Source: Propionibacteriaceae bacterium
GTDB taxonomy: Bacteria; Actinomycetota; Actinomycetes; Propionibacteriales; Propionibacteriaceae
Reading direction: 5' to 3'
Length of the DNA: 64,000 bases
Assembly: GCA_030532575.1 (NCBI GenBank)
Contig: JAUNKV010000007.1
Location: 29,534-93,533, forward strand
Shown: positions 8,776-16,355 of the stretch, piece by piece
How the letters are laid out: every line of letters begins with the position of its first letter
Numbering within the stretch: the stretch's first letter is position 1
Notes under the pieces: model-generated
The model's database searches: none
Seen by the model: the letters and a program-made list of their open reading frames with translations, nothing else
What the model was told of the DNA's origin: nothing
Position numbers and translations under genes: made by a program

Positions 8776-8813
8776 AGCAGGGGCAGGTCCTTCGACCTGC
8801 CCCTGCTGCTTTT
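8776..8813 (+). terminator. Strong terminator after rplA
   Basis: AGCAGGGGCAGGTC (8776-8789), loop CTTC, and GACCTGCCCCTGCT (8794-8807) form a perfect 14-bp stem followed by GCTTTT. It closes the secE-nusG-rplKA region. Confidence 0.9.
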
Positions 8814-8871
8814 CCCGACGGTCCCGCCGCGCCCCTTCCCCGACTCACCCCTTCCCTCCCGCCCCACCCGA

Positions 8872-9307
8872 GCACGAATCGCTGGTGAAAAGCGTTGGCG
8901 CGTCACCAGGCGACGGCGAACCGTCGGTCTTCGGCGGTTCCTGCTGGGGGTGGTGCGGGAGGTGGGGCCTGTGCACGAATCGCTGGCGAAAATCGCTGGC
9001 GCGTCGCCAGGCGACGGCGAACCGTCGGTCCTCGGCGATTCCTGCTCGGTTCCAGGTGCTGCACCGTGTGCCAGGGGTCTCGACACGGGTTCCCTCGCTT
9101 CGCATCGGGACCCCGGCTCGACCAGCGGGGGACGGTGGTCGCTTCGGGCACGAATCGCCGGTGAAAATCGCTGGCGCGTCACCAGGCGACGGCGAACCGT
9201 CGGTCTTCGGCGATTCCTGCTGGGGGTGGTGCGGGAGGTGGGGCCTGTGCACGAATCGCCGGTGATGGACGCTGGCGCGTCACCAGGCGACGGCGAGCTG
9301 CTCCTGC
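8872..9307. repeat. Cluster of four 73-nt structured repeats (family B)
   Basis: Copies lie at 8872-8944, 8973-9045, 9148-9220 and 9249-about 9307; the last has lost its right end. Each full copy begins GCACGAATCGC and ends GCGATTCCTGC (GCGGTTCCTGC in copy 1), an 11-bp inverted pair with the same C-C mismatch in every copy. Copies 1-2 and 3-4 are each spaced 101 bp with an identical 28-bp spacer, so a two-copy unit seems to have duplicated around a family A fragment. This explains most of the 648-bp gap between rplA and the permease; no coding frame in it is convincing. Two more copies lie at 51968-52140. Confidence 0.85.
9050..9128. repeat. Partial family A repeat inside the family B cluster
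   Basis: The stretch runs from the TGCACCG region through CCAGGGGTCTCGACACGG to GGCTCGACCAGCGG. It corresponds to one end of the 166-178 bp family, in reverse orientation relative to the left ends at 24677 and 29426. It separates the two duplicated pairs of family B elements. Confidence 0.7.
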
Positions 9308-9398
9308 TCTGCGTTTCGTGACGGTGGCGGAGACGGGCTGATGGGGGTCGCCGGGGTGCAGTAGCATGTCGTGCGCACGTCCACTGTTGGGAGTAGTC

Positions 9399-10859
9399 AT
9401 GTCTTCGCAGAATGACCCTTCGGCCAGCGCCATCGAGCTCACCGGTATCGAGGTGGTGGCCGAGGCGGAACGCACCGCCAGGCCGCACCAGCTGTTCCTG
9501 CCCTGGTTCGCCTCCAACATCTCGGTGTTCGGGATGAGCTACGGCGCCTGGGTGCTGGGTTTCGGTATCTCGTTCTGGCAGGCCACGCTCGTCGTGCTGG
9601 TCGGCGTGGTGCTGTCCTTCGCGATCTGCGGGGTCATCGCGCTGGGCGGAAAGCGCGGCTCGGTGCCGACGATGGTGATGTCCAGGGCCGCGTTCGGGGT
9701 GCAGGGGGCCAAGGCCCCGGGGGTGATCTCGTGGCTGACCTCCATCGGCTGGGAGACGGTGCTGGCGATCACGGCGGTGCTGGCCACCGCCACCGTCTTC
9801 GAGCGGCTCGGCTGGGTGGGGGAGGACAAGGTCCTGCTCAACGTCGTCGCCGCCGCGGTGGTGGCCGCCCTCATCGTGCTGGGGGCGATGGCCGGGTACC
9901 ACATCATCATGAGGATGCAGGCGGTGCTGACCTGGATCACGGGCATCACAACAGTCGTCTACATCGTGCTGGTGCTGCCCCACATCCAGTGGGATGCGAT
10001 CATGGCCATCGAATCGGGACCGCCCGCCGCGATGATCGGTGCCATGACGATGGTGATGACGGGGATGGGGCTCGGTTGGGTGAACATCGCTGCGGACTGG
10101 GCGCGCTACCAGTCGCGCGAGGCCAAGGGCATGGCCATCGTCGCCTGGAACACCTTCGGCGGGTCGCTGGGGCCGGTGGTGCTCATCACCTTTGGGCTGA
10201 TGCTGGCGGGGTCGTCGCAGGAGATTGCGGAGGGGATCGGTGCCGACCCGGTGGGGGCACTGGCCCAGGTGTTGCCGACGTGGTTCCTGATCCCGTTCCT
10301 GCTGACCGCGATCCTGTCGCTGCTGTCCGGGGCCATCAACGGCATCTACTCCTCCGGGCTGACGCTGCTGACGCTCGGGATCACCATTGCCAGGCCGCTG
10401 GCCTCACTCATCGACGGCCTGATCCTCAGCCTCGGCACCGTCTATGTGGTGTTCTTCGCGGAGAACTTCATCGGCCCGTTCCAGTCCTTCCTCATCACGC
10501 TGGGGGTGCCGCTGGCCGCCTGGGCGGGGATCATGATGGCCGACATCGCGCTGCGCCGGAAGGACTACGACGAGCAGGCCCTGTTCAACCCGTCGGGTCG
10601 CTACGGGGCATTCAACTGGAGCGCACTCGGCATCATGGCGGCCTGCTGCCTCATCGGCTGGGGGTTCGTGGTCAATGGTTTCGCCGAGGATGCTGCCTGG
10701 AACAACTGGCAGGGCTATCTGCTGTTCCTCATCGGTGGTCGTGACGGGGTCTGGGCCGGGGGCAACATCGGCGTCATCATCGCGCTGATCCTCGGCTTTT
10801 GCGGCTACTGGCTGCTCAGCCGGGGCCGGGTGCAGATGCAGGAGAATGCGACGGCGTGA
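9399..10859 (+). CDS. NCS1 family purine/cytosine permease
   Basis: The 486-residue integral membrane protein has about 12 hydrophobic spans and matches the NCS1 (CodB-like) family of proton- or sodium-coupled nucleobase importers. It opens with a short cytosolic tail (IELTGIEVVAEAERTARPHQLF) typical of cytosine permeases, then PWFASNISVFGMSYGAWVLG and the conserved MSRAAFGVQGAKAPG. ATG 9399 follows GGGAG at good spacing; TAGCAT at 9362-9367 may be a -10. Its stop overlaps the AraC regulator, which probably controls it or its substrate pathway. No deaminase or hydrolase is adjacent, so the exact substrate is open. Confidence 0.87.
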   Translation: MSSQNDPSASAIELTGIEVVAEAERTARPHQLFLPWFASNISVFGMSYGAWVLGFGISFWQATLVVLVGVVLSFAICGVIALGGKRGSVPTMVMSRAAFGVQGAKAPGVISWLTSIGWETVLAITAVLATATVFERLGWVGEDKVLLNVVAAAVVAALIVLGAMAGYHIIMRMQAVLTWITGITTVVYIVLVLPHIQWDAIMAIESGPPAAMIGAMTMVMTGMGLGWVNIAADWARYQSREAKGMAIVAWNTFGGSLGPVVLITFGLMLAGSSQEIAEGIGADPVGALAQVLPTWFLIPFLLTAILSLLSGAINGIYSSGLTLLTLGITIARPLASLIDGLILSLGTVYVVFFAENFIGPFQSFLITLGVPLAAWAGIMMADIALRRKDYDEQALFNPSGRYGAFNWSALGIMAACCLIGWGFVVNGFAEDAAWNNWQGYLLFLIGGRDGVWAGGNIGVIIALILGFCGYWLLSRGRVQMQENATA

Positions 10860-11599
10860 ATTCGGAGGTGCTGGCCGCCTCGGCGACGCAGTTCCTGCGG
10901 GAACACCTCGCGGAGCCGATCACGGTGGCAGACCTGGCGGATCACCTGTCGTGGAGTCCGTCCCACCTGACCCGTGCCTTCACGAGGACGGTGGGTGCCT
11001 CCCCGATCCGCTACCTGGCGGCCCTGCGCTTCCAGGAGGCGAAACGGCTGCTCGCCGTCGAGCGGTTGGGTGTGCTTGAGGCCTGCCACGAGGTGGGGTT
11101 CTCCTCGGTGGGCACCTTCACCCGACGCTTCGTCGCCGACGTGGGCCTGCCTCCCGGGGAGTTCCGGCGGGCTGTGGACCGGATGAGCGAGGTGGAACTC
11201 GCGCCGGTCAGCCTGTGGGCTCCGGGCATCGAGACCCGGGTGCGGGTCCGGCTGGAGGTGCCGCCCGGGATTGAGGCGGGGCTCGGTCCCCTCCCGTACC
11301 AGTGGATCGGGACCTTCCCCACGCCGGTGCCCAGCGGACCACCCCTCAGCGGCACGCTGCGGCGGGGTGTGGCCGAGGTGGAGCTGCCGATCCCAGGCCC
11401 CGGGGTCTGGCTGCTGGCCAACCTCACGCCGTCGTCGGCCGGGATTGCGGACCATCTGTGGTCAGCATGTCCCTTCGTCGCCCGCCACCCGGTGCCGCTG
11501 ACCGGGCAGGAGGGGGAGTTGGTGCTGCGGGTGGATGCAGCGAAGTCCTGGGACCACCCGGTGCTGGTGGCCCTACCAGCAATGCATCCACGGGTTTGA
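10856..11599 (+). CDS. AraC family transcriptional regulator with N-terminal HTH
   Basis: The 247-residue protein places the two-helix-turn-helix AraC domain at its N terminus (about residues 5-105): ITVADLADHLSWSPSHLTRAF, then GASPIRYLAALRFQEAKRLL, and VGFSSVGTFTRRFVADVG. The remaining 140 residues form a C-terminal domain that I do not recognise but that may bind an effector. It starts at GTG 10856, overlapping the permease stop (GTGA), so the two are co-translated. A role in regulating nucleobase uptake is inferred from this coupling only. Confidence 0.85.
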   Translation: MNSEVLAASATQFLREHLAEPITVADLADHLSWSPSHLTRAFTRTVGASPIRYLAALRFQEAKRLLAVERLGVLEACHEVGFSSVGTFTRRFVADVGLPPGEFRRAVDRMSEVELAPVSLWAPGIETRVRVRLEVPPGIEAGLGPLPYQWIGTFPTPVPSGPPLSGTLRRGVAEVELPIPGPGVWLLANLTPSSAGIADHLWSACPFVARHPVPLTGQEGELVLRVDAAKSWDHPVLVALPAMHPRV

Positions 11600-11669
11600 G
11601 CAGGATCGGAGTCGTCTGGGCAGGGCGAGGCCTTCTACGCTGAGCAGCAGTCGAGCGGAAGGCACACTG

Positions 11670-12428
11670 ATGACTGAGTCCACGATGAAGGCCGTGCTGG
11701 GGCAGCCCTGCTGGGTGGAGCTGTACGCGAGCGCACCGGAGAGTTCCGTGCAGTTCTACCGGGAGCTGTTCGGGTGGAGTATCCAGATGTTGGATGCCGA
11801 CTGTGCGCTGTCGCATCTCATCTCCGCCGGGGAGCAGATGGTGGGAAGCATTGAGCCCCTGGCGGAAGGGCCGGTGCCCTCGGAAGGCTGGGTGGTGTGT
11901 TTGTGGACCACCGACCTGGACGCGCTGGCCGAGAGGGTCGCACCCGCCGGGGGACAGGTGATCGTGGAACCGGTCCAGGTGGATGAGAGCACCCGCTACG
12001 CACTGGTTCAGGACCCCGAGGGGAACCTGGTCGGGGTGCTGGAGGACCTGAACTTCACCCCCGCGGCCCCGGCAGCCGGGCTGCCCGTGTGGTACGACGT
12101 GCTGAGCCGGGACCTTGAGGGAAGCAGGGAGTTCCACCAGGAGGTTTTCGGCTGGCAGACCCACCCCATGCCGGATGTTCCCTACCTCACGCTGGGGCAG
12201 GGCGATGGTGCCGTGTGCGGCATCGGTGACGCCGTGGTCTTCGGTGGTGACGAGGCGAGGACCGGCTGGCAGGTGTACTTCGCCGTCGAGAACGCCGATG
12301 AGGCAGCAGCCCGGGCGACCCGGCTCGGTGGGACGGTGCTCTCGGCCCCGGCGGACACCCCGTGGGGCCGGATGGCCACGGTGAAGGACCCGCAGGGCGC
12401 GGTGTTCGTGCTGTACCAGCTGTCCTGA
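11670..12428 (+). CDS. VOC (glyoxalase-fold) family protein, two domains
   Basis: The 252-residue protein consists of two vicinal-oxygen-chelate modules, about residues 8-125 and 135-252. Each carries a YRELFGW or HQEVFGWQT helix and a closing DPQGAVFVLYQ-type strand. Such proteins include glyoxalases, dioxygenases and drug-binding or resistance proteins, and the substrate cannot be read from sequence. GGAAGG precedes the ATG by 7 nt. It is monocistronic, convergent with the LRR-like gene on the other strand. Confidence 0.82.
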   Translation: MTESTMKAVLGQPCWVELYASAPESSVQFYRELFGWSIQMLDADCALSHLISAGEQMVGSIEPLAEGPVPSEGWVVCLWTTDLDALAERVAPAGGQVIVEPVQVDESTRYALVQDPEGNLVGVLEDLNFTPAAPAAGLPVWYDVLSRDLEGSREFHQEVFGWQTHPMPDVPYLTLGQGDGAVCGIGDAVVFGGDEARTGWQVYFAVENADEAAARATRLGGTVLSAPADTPWGRMATVKDPQGAVFVLYQLS

Positions 12429-12447
12429 TGACCCACCCGTCCGGGTC

Positions 12448-13338
12448 TCACAGGTGGGAGATGTAGCGGCTGCCCTCCTGCGGGATGTGCAGCAGCTGCA
12501 GCCTCGGGGCCTGGGCCTGGAGGGCCTGCAGCTCGGCCTGGCTCAACCGGGTGCCGCGCAGCTTCAGATGCCTGATCCGGCGCCCTGCGCGGGAGCCGAG
12601 GAGGGCCGAGAAGTCCTCGAGCCCGGTGAACAGGCCCGCCAGCTCGGCCTCGTCGGCAGCGCGGAGGGTGAGCAAGTCGTACCATTCCGCGTGGTCGAGG
12701 GCGACCAGATCGGGGAAGCGTGAGCTCCGGCTCAGGTTGGCGATGAACCCCTGGTGAGCGATCCCGCACTGGAGGCGGAGCTGCATCAACGGGTGCGGTG
12801 GGCCGTCGAAGAAGGCCGCGTTCGGGGCCGACGGGACGGTGAGCTCTCTCAGGGCGGGCATCCTGCCCAGCAGGGCTGCGACGGCCCCACCCTCGTCGTG
12901 GTCGAAGTCTGCTCCGGCTGAGATGAGGCTGAGGTTGTGGTCCCCGGGGTCGGTGAGCCCCACCTCGAAGCGGAGTAGGCGTGGCAACACCACATCGCTG
13001 GCCAGCAGGCGGATGAACTCCCAGGCCTTGACCCCGTTGGCCCCCTCATCGGGGCCATCGAAGCGCAGGGAACGCACCCGTTCGGCATTCCCCGGTTCGC
13101 ACAGCCAGGTCATGAAGGCGATCAGCGGGTAGTTCGTCTCGTCGTCGTCGATCCCGGCTTCCCGGTCGGGGAAGTCGTCGTGGCACTCCCCGTGGAAACG
13201 CAGGTCCAGCAGCTCTCCGCCCAGGGAGAACTCCACCCGCGCCAGGTCCTCGATGTCAGGGTCGGCCTCCAGTGTGTCCACCTGGAAGCGGTGGATGCGG
13301 GCCTGCAGATCGAGCAGGCTGGCCAGGGTCTCGTTCAT
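12448..13338 (-). CDS. LRR-like protein of unknown function
   Basis: The 296-residue acidic protein has leucine-rich-repeat-like segments: LRELTVPSAPNA near the middle, and RRIRHLKLRGTRLSQAELQAL with LQLLHI near the C terminus. It has no signal peptide or membrane span, so it is probably cytoplasmic. It resembles the LRR-containing STM4015-type proteins in general layout, though I cannot name a family firmly. ATG 13338 is preceded by AGGAGG on its strand. It lies downstream of sodA, with a 17-bp palindrome in the 65-bp gap. Confidence 0.65.
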   Translation of the reverse strand: MNETLASLLDLQARIHRFQVDTLEADPDIEDLARVEFSLGGELLDLRFHGECHDDFPDREAGIDDDETNYPLIAFMTWLCEPGNAERVRSLRFDGPDEGANGVKAWEFIRLLASDVVLPRLLRFEVGLTDPGDHNLSLISAGADFDHDEGGAVAALLGRMPALRELTVPSAPNAAFFDGPPHPLMQLRLQCGIAHQGFIANLSRSSRFPDLVALDHAEWYDLLTLRAADEAELAGLFTGLEDFSALLGSRAGRRIRHLKLRGTRLSQAELQALQAQAPRLQLLHIPQEGSRYISHL

Positions 13339-13355
13339 CGGAATTCCTCCATCAC

Positions 13356-13396
13356 GCGGTGCAGGCCCGGGCACCCACGGCCCGGGCCTGCACCGC
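13356..13396 (-). terminator. Perfect 17-bp palindrome between sodA and the LRR-like gene
   Basis: GCGGTGCAGGCCCGGGC (13356-13372) and its exact complement (13380-13396) enclose a 7-nt loop. It follows the sodA stop and has no T tract on that strand. It probably ends or stabilises the sodA mRNA, and it lies close to the ribosome-binding site of the LRR-like gene. Confidence 0.7.
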
Positions 13397-13403
13397 TCTG
13401 CGA

Positions 13404-14009
13404 TCAGAGCTGCGTCTGCGAGGCCTTCGCGAAGCGCTGTGCGACATCGCCCCAGTTGACGACGTTCCACCAGGCGTTGACGTAGTCGCCCTTCACGTTC
13501 TTGTACTGCAGGTAGAAGGCGTGCTCCCACATGTCCAGCTGCAGCAGCGGGATCTGTCCGGCAGGCAGGTTGCCCTGCTGGTCGTAGAGCTGGTTGATGT
13601 TGAGGCGACGACCCAGGGTGTCGAAGACCAGCATCGACCAGCCGGAGCCCTGGATGCCGTTCGCGACGGCGCTGAACTGCTTCTGGAAGTTCTCGAAGCT
13701 GCCGAAGTACTCGTCCAGCGCAGCCGCCAGCTCACCGTCGGGACGGCCCCCACCCTCGGGGGACATGTTCTTCCAGAACACCGAGTGGTTGATGTGACCA
13801 CCCAGGTGGAAGGCCAGGTCCTTCTCCAGCTTGTTGATCGCACCGAAGTTGCCGGACTCGCGGGCCTCGTCCAGCTGCTCCAGGGCCGCGTTGGCTCCCG
13901 CAACGTAGGCGGCGTGGTGCTTGCTGTGGTGGAGCTCCATGATCTCCGGGGCGATGTGCGGGGCCAACGCCCCGTAGTCGTAATCGAGGTCGGGCAGGAC
14001 GTAGGTCAT
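13404..14009 (-). CDS. sodA: Superoxide dismutase (Mn/Fe family)
   Basis: This cytoplasmic enzyme converts superoxide to oxygen and peroxide. The 201-residue protein has all four metal ligands: His27 in MELHHSKHH, His75 in [10 protein letters not shown], and Asp159 and His163 in [11 protein letters not shown]. Propionibacterial members of this family can be cambialistic (Mn or Fe), so the metal is left open. ATG 14009 follows GAGGAG. A hairpin lies downstream, suggesting a strong single-gene transcript. Confidence 0.96.
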   Translation of the reverse strand: MTYVLPDLDYDYGALAPHIAPEIMELHHSKHHAAYVAGANAALEQLDEARESGNFGAINKLEKDLAFHLGGHINHSVFWKNMSPEGGGRPDGELAAALDEYFGSFENFQKQFSAVANGIQGSGWSMLVFDTLGRRLNINQLYDQQGNLPAGQIPLLQLDMWEHAFYLQYKNVKGDYVNAWWNVVNWGDVAQRFAKASQTQL

Positions 14010-14059
14010 GGGTGACTCCTCACGGTCTGGTTCCACTGAACAACACCCATCCTATGCAG

Positions 14060-14644
14060 TCACGAGGAGTGGCGCTGCACCTTCAGGACCCGGAACCCCT
14101 TGGCCGAGGCCAGTTTTGTGGTCGGCCAGCCCTGTTCGCCCAGCCATGCGGCCAGCGAATCGGCACCCAGGTTCCGGCCCACCACCAAGTAGGCCGCGCC
14201 GCCGTCGCGCAGCCGGGGCAGCCACTCCAACAGCAGCTCGTGCAGGGCCTGCTTGCCGATGCGGATCGGCGGATTGGACCAGATCTCGTCGTAGAGCACG
14301 CCGTCGGGGGAGAAGCAGCGCACCCGATCCGCCACCCCAGCACGTTCCGCATTGAGCCGGGTCAGTGCCAGGGCGCGCTCGTTGACGTCCACCGCATCGA
14401 CGCTGATCCCCGGGCTCGCCACCGCCAGGCCCACCGCGATGGGGCCGAACCCGCAGCCGAGATCGAGCACGTGCCCAGAAGCAGGCGGATCGACGCTGCG
14501 CAGCAGCACCGCAGTACCCAGATCGAGCCGGGAGCCGGAGAACACCCCGTTCGCGGTGGTGAAGGTCAGCTCATTGCCGAAGATCGTGGCCCGGATTTCC
14601 CGGGTCACCAGCGGGGAGTCGTCATTGGTGAAGTAGTGGCTCAC
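14060..14644 (-). CDS. Class I SAM methyltransferase, RsmC-like
   Basis: The 194-residue protein matches the catalytic half of RsmC-type 16S rRNA guanine-N2 methyltransferases. It has the SAM motif VLDLGCGFGPIAVGLA, the acidic VDAVDVNERAL, and the substrate-binding NPPIRIGK in place of the usual NPP-(F/Y). It lacks the N-terminal duplicated domain of E. coli RsmC, as is common in Gram-positives. Its start overlaps the truA stop by 4 bp, so it is the last gene of a trmB-truA-methyltransferase operon concerned with RNA modification. The target base is inferred. Confidence 0.85.
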   Translation of the reverse strand: MSHYFTNDDSPLVTREIRATIFGNELTFTTANGVFSGSRLDLGTAVLLRSVDPPASGHVLDLGCGFGPIAVGLAVASPGISVDAVDVNERALALTRLNAERAGVADRVRCFSPDGVLYDEIWSNPPIRIGKQALHELLLEWLPRLRDGGAAYLVVGRNLGADSLAAWLGEQGWPTTKLASAKGFRVLKVQRHSS

Positions 14645-15444
14645 GTGTCCTCCAGGGTCCGCACCGCACGGGCCTGGACGGCGCGGGCAGCCAGTTCGTC
14701 GTCGGCGGGGTAGCCGACCTCCTCCAGCACCAGGCCCTGCGGGGGCATCAGCGGCACCTCACCGCAGCGACGATCTGAGGCGGCAACGCGCTCCAGCCAC
14801 GCCAGATCCCGTTTCAATCCGCCGACCACGGTCAGCGCACCCACCAGGGCGCGCACCATCGAATGACAGAACGCATCCGCCAGCAGATGCACCTCGATCA
14901 CGCCGTCGGTGCGCTCGGTCACGGTGAACTCCCTCAGCTCCCGGATGGTGGTCGCGCCCTCGCGGGGTTTGCAGAACGCGGCGAACTCCCGAAGCCCCGT
15001 CAGCAGCTGGGCCCCGGCCTGCATCGTCGCCACCTGCAACGGATGCCGGGTCTGTGCCACCTGGGTGCGCAGCAGCGGGTCGAGTACCCGATCCGAGCCG
15101 AGCAGCCGGTAGCAGTAGCGCCGCCAGATCGCGGAGAACCTGGCGTCGAACCCGGGAGCGGCCTTGCCCACGTCGTGGATGGCGATGTCGGCGGGCACGA
15201 TCCTGCGCAGCCGCCGCAGCAGGTGCTCGGGGTCGGCATCGGCCAGGTCCACGTGGCACACCTGGCCGCGAGCGTGCACCCCGGCGTCGGTGCGTCCCGC
15301 GACGGTGAGCGTCGGGGCCTCCGGGAGCCGCAGGATGGTGGCCAGGCAGCGCTCCAGCTCCCCCTGGACGGTGCGCAGCCCCGGCTGGGTGGCCCAGCCG
15401 TGGAAGTCAGTGCCGTCGTAGGCCAGGTCGATCCGCAGTCTCAC
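14641..15444 (-). CDS. truA: tRNA pseudouridine(38-40) synthase TruA
   Basis: TruA isomerises uridines 38-40 in the anticodon arm. The 267-residue protein shows RIDLAYDGTDFHGWATQPG at the start, the catalytic aspartate at residue 53 in VAGRTDAGVHARGQV, and family motifs FCHSMVRALVGALT and the closing LVLEEVGYP. It is linked by 4-bp overlaps to trmB upstream and the RsmC-like gene downstream. In many actinobacteria truA follows rplQ; here it is in an RNA-modification operon instead. Confidence 0.96.
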   Translation of the reverse strand: MRLRIDLAYDGTDFHGWATQPGLRTVQGELERCLATILRLPEAPTLTVAGRTDAGVHARGQVCHVDLADADPEHLLRRLRRIVPADIAIHDVGKAAPGFDARFSAIWRRYCYRLLGSDRVLDPLLRTQVAQTRHPLQVATMQAGAQLLTGLREFAAFCKPREGATTIRELREFTVTERTDGVIEVHLLADAFCHSMVRALVGALTVVGGLKRDLAWLERVAASDRRCGEVPLMPPQGLVLEEVGYPADDELAARAVQARAVRTLEDT

Positions 15445-16154
15445 AGCAGCCGCCGATACGTCAGGTCAAAGCTGGTGCGGCCCGCCGCCAGGCCCTTGGC
15501 CTCGTACTTGGTCACCGGCCGGGCCTCGTAGCGGGGAGCCCAGCCGTCGTGCAGGTTCTCGAACCCGGGGTGGGCATCCAGCACCTCGCGCTGCCACAGC
15601 GCGTAGTCCTCCCAGTCCGTGGCCAGCCGCCACAACCCGCCCGCCGCCAGTTTCGTGGCAGCCACGTCGGCGAAGGAGGAGCTCACCAGACGGCGCTTGT
15701 GGTGTCGGGCCTTGTGCCATGGGTCGGCGAAGAAGGTCCACAGCTCGGCCACGGAACCATCGGCAAACAGCTGGGACAGGCCTTGGGCACCGTCGGCCAT
15801 CACGACCCGCACGTTGTCGATGCCCTCGCGGCCGAGCCGTCCCAGCGTCGAGGCGACGGCGGGGGCGAAGACTTCGAAGGCGATGAAATCCACCTCCGGG
15901 CGGGCTGCAGCCATCGGCACCAGTGAGTCCCCGGCCCCTGAGCCGATCTCCACCACCCGGGGAGCCTGCCTGCCGAAGGCGGCATCCCAGTCCACGGTGG
16001 CACCGTCGGCGACGGCGGTGCTGCGTTCCGCGGCAGGAAGCTCCACGACGAAACGGTGGCGGTACCTCTCCCAGGCTGCGGTCTGGGATTCGTTCATGCG
16101 GGTGCTGCGACGCACGAAGCTCAGGACCGGGCGGTGGGGACGAGACGGGTTCAC
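15441..16154 (-). CDS. trmB: tRNA (guanine-N7-)-methyltransferase TrmB
   Basis: TrmB methylates G46 of tRNA with SAM. The 237-residue protein has the N-terminal SFVRRSTRMNESQ motif diagnostic for the family, VVEIGSGAGDSLVPMA, NVRVVMADGAQGL, the FADPWHKARHHKRRLV catalytic block, and a C-terminal ASFDLTYRR-like end. A frame stays open for 69 codons upstream, through the riboswitch region, but GTG 16154 fits the family N terminus and has TATCAT exactly 6 nt before it, suggesting a leaderless start. It overlaps truA by 4 bp and is divergent from the cobalamin transporter. Confidence 0.93.
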   Translation of the reverse strand: MNPSRPHRPVLSFVRRSTRMNESQTAAWERYRHRFVVELPAAERSTAVADGATVDWDAAFGRQAPRVVEIGSGAGDSLVPMAAARPEVDFIAFEVFAPAVASTLGRLGREGIDNVRVVMADGAQGLSQLFADGSVAELWTFFADPWHKARHHKRRLVSSSFADVAATKLAAGGLWRLATDWEDYALWQREVLDAHPGFENLHDGWAPRYEARPVTKYEAKGLAAGRTSFDLTYRRLL

Positions 16155-16160
16155 CCGCCG

Positions 16161-16166
16161 ATGATA
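16161..16166 (-). promoter_or_regulatory. -10 hexamer TATCAT, leaderless trmB
   Basis: On the minus strand TATCAT is 6 nt before GTG 16154. It supports the short trmB start. Confidence 0.5.
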
Positions 16167-16199
16167 CCCAGAGTGACCCCGCCGCTCGGCTCTCCACCC

Positions 16200-16330
16200 T
16201 GTGAAGGTAGATTCAGTTCCAGCGGCACAGCAGAGGAATCCGGTGGGAATCCGGAACGGTCGCGCCACTGTGTGTCCCGGGAGTGCCCGGGGTTCAGTCA
16301 GGAACTCGCTGTGCAGTACTCCCGTTGGAC
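16200..16330 (+). ncRNA. Cobalamin (B12) riboswitch
   Basis: The region carries the conserved B12-box pattern: AGAGGAATCCGGTGGGAATCCGG, then GGTCGCGCCACTGTG, and GTCAGGAACTC before the closing arm. GCACAGC (16225-16231) and GCTGTGC (16308-16314) form a perfect 7-bp closing helix around the core. It lies just before an ABC importer operon of the BtuFCD type, so it should shut off the operon when adenosylcobalamin is abundant, probably by masking the ribosome-binding site at about 16341-16350. Boundaries are approximate. Confidence 0.88.
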
Positions 16331-16355
16331 GCGACATCCAGGAAGGGTGGTCCTC

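Noticed and set aside
8851..9321. Open frames through the repeat cluster that could look like short repeat proteins
   Set aside because: The repeated peptides come from the 73-nt elements, whose paired ends and covarying stem explain the sequence better than coding.
7716..9983. A 755-codon antisense frame across rplK, rplA and the repeat cluster
   Set aside because: It spans two ribosomal protein genes and intergenic repeats and shows only low-complexity sequence; the 73-nt repeats inflate it.
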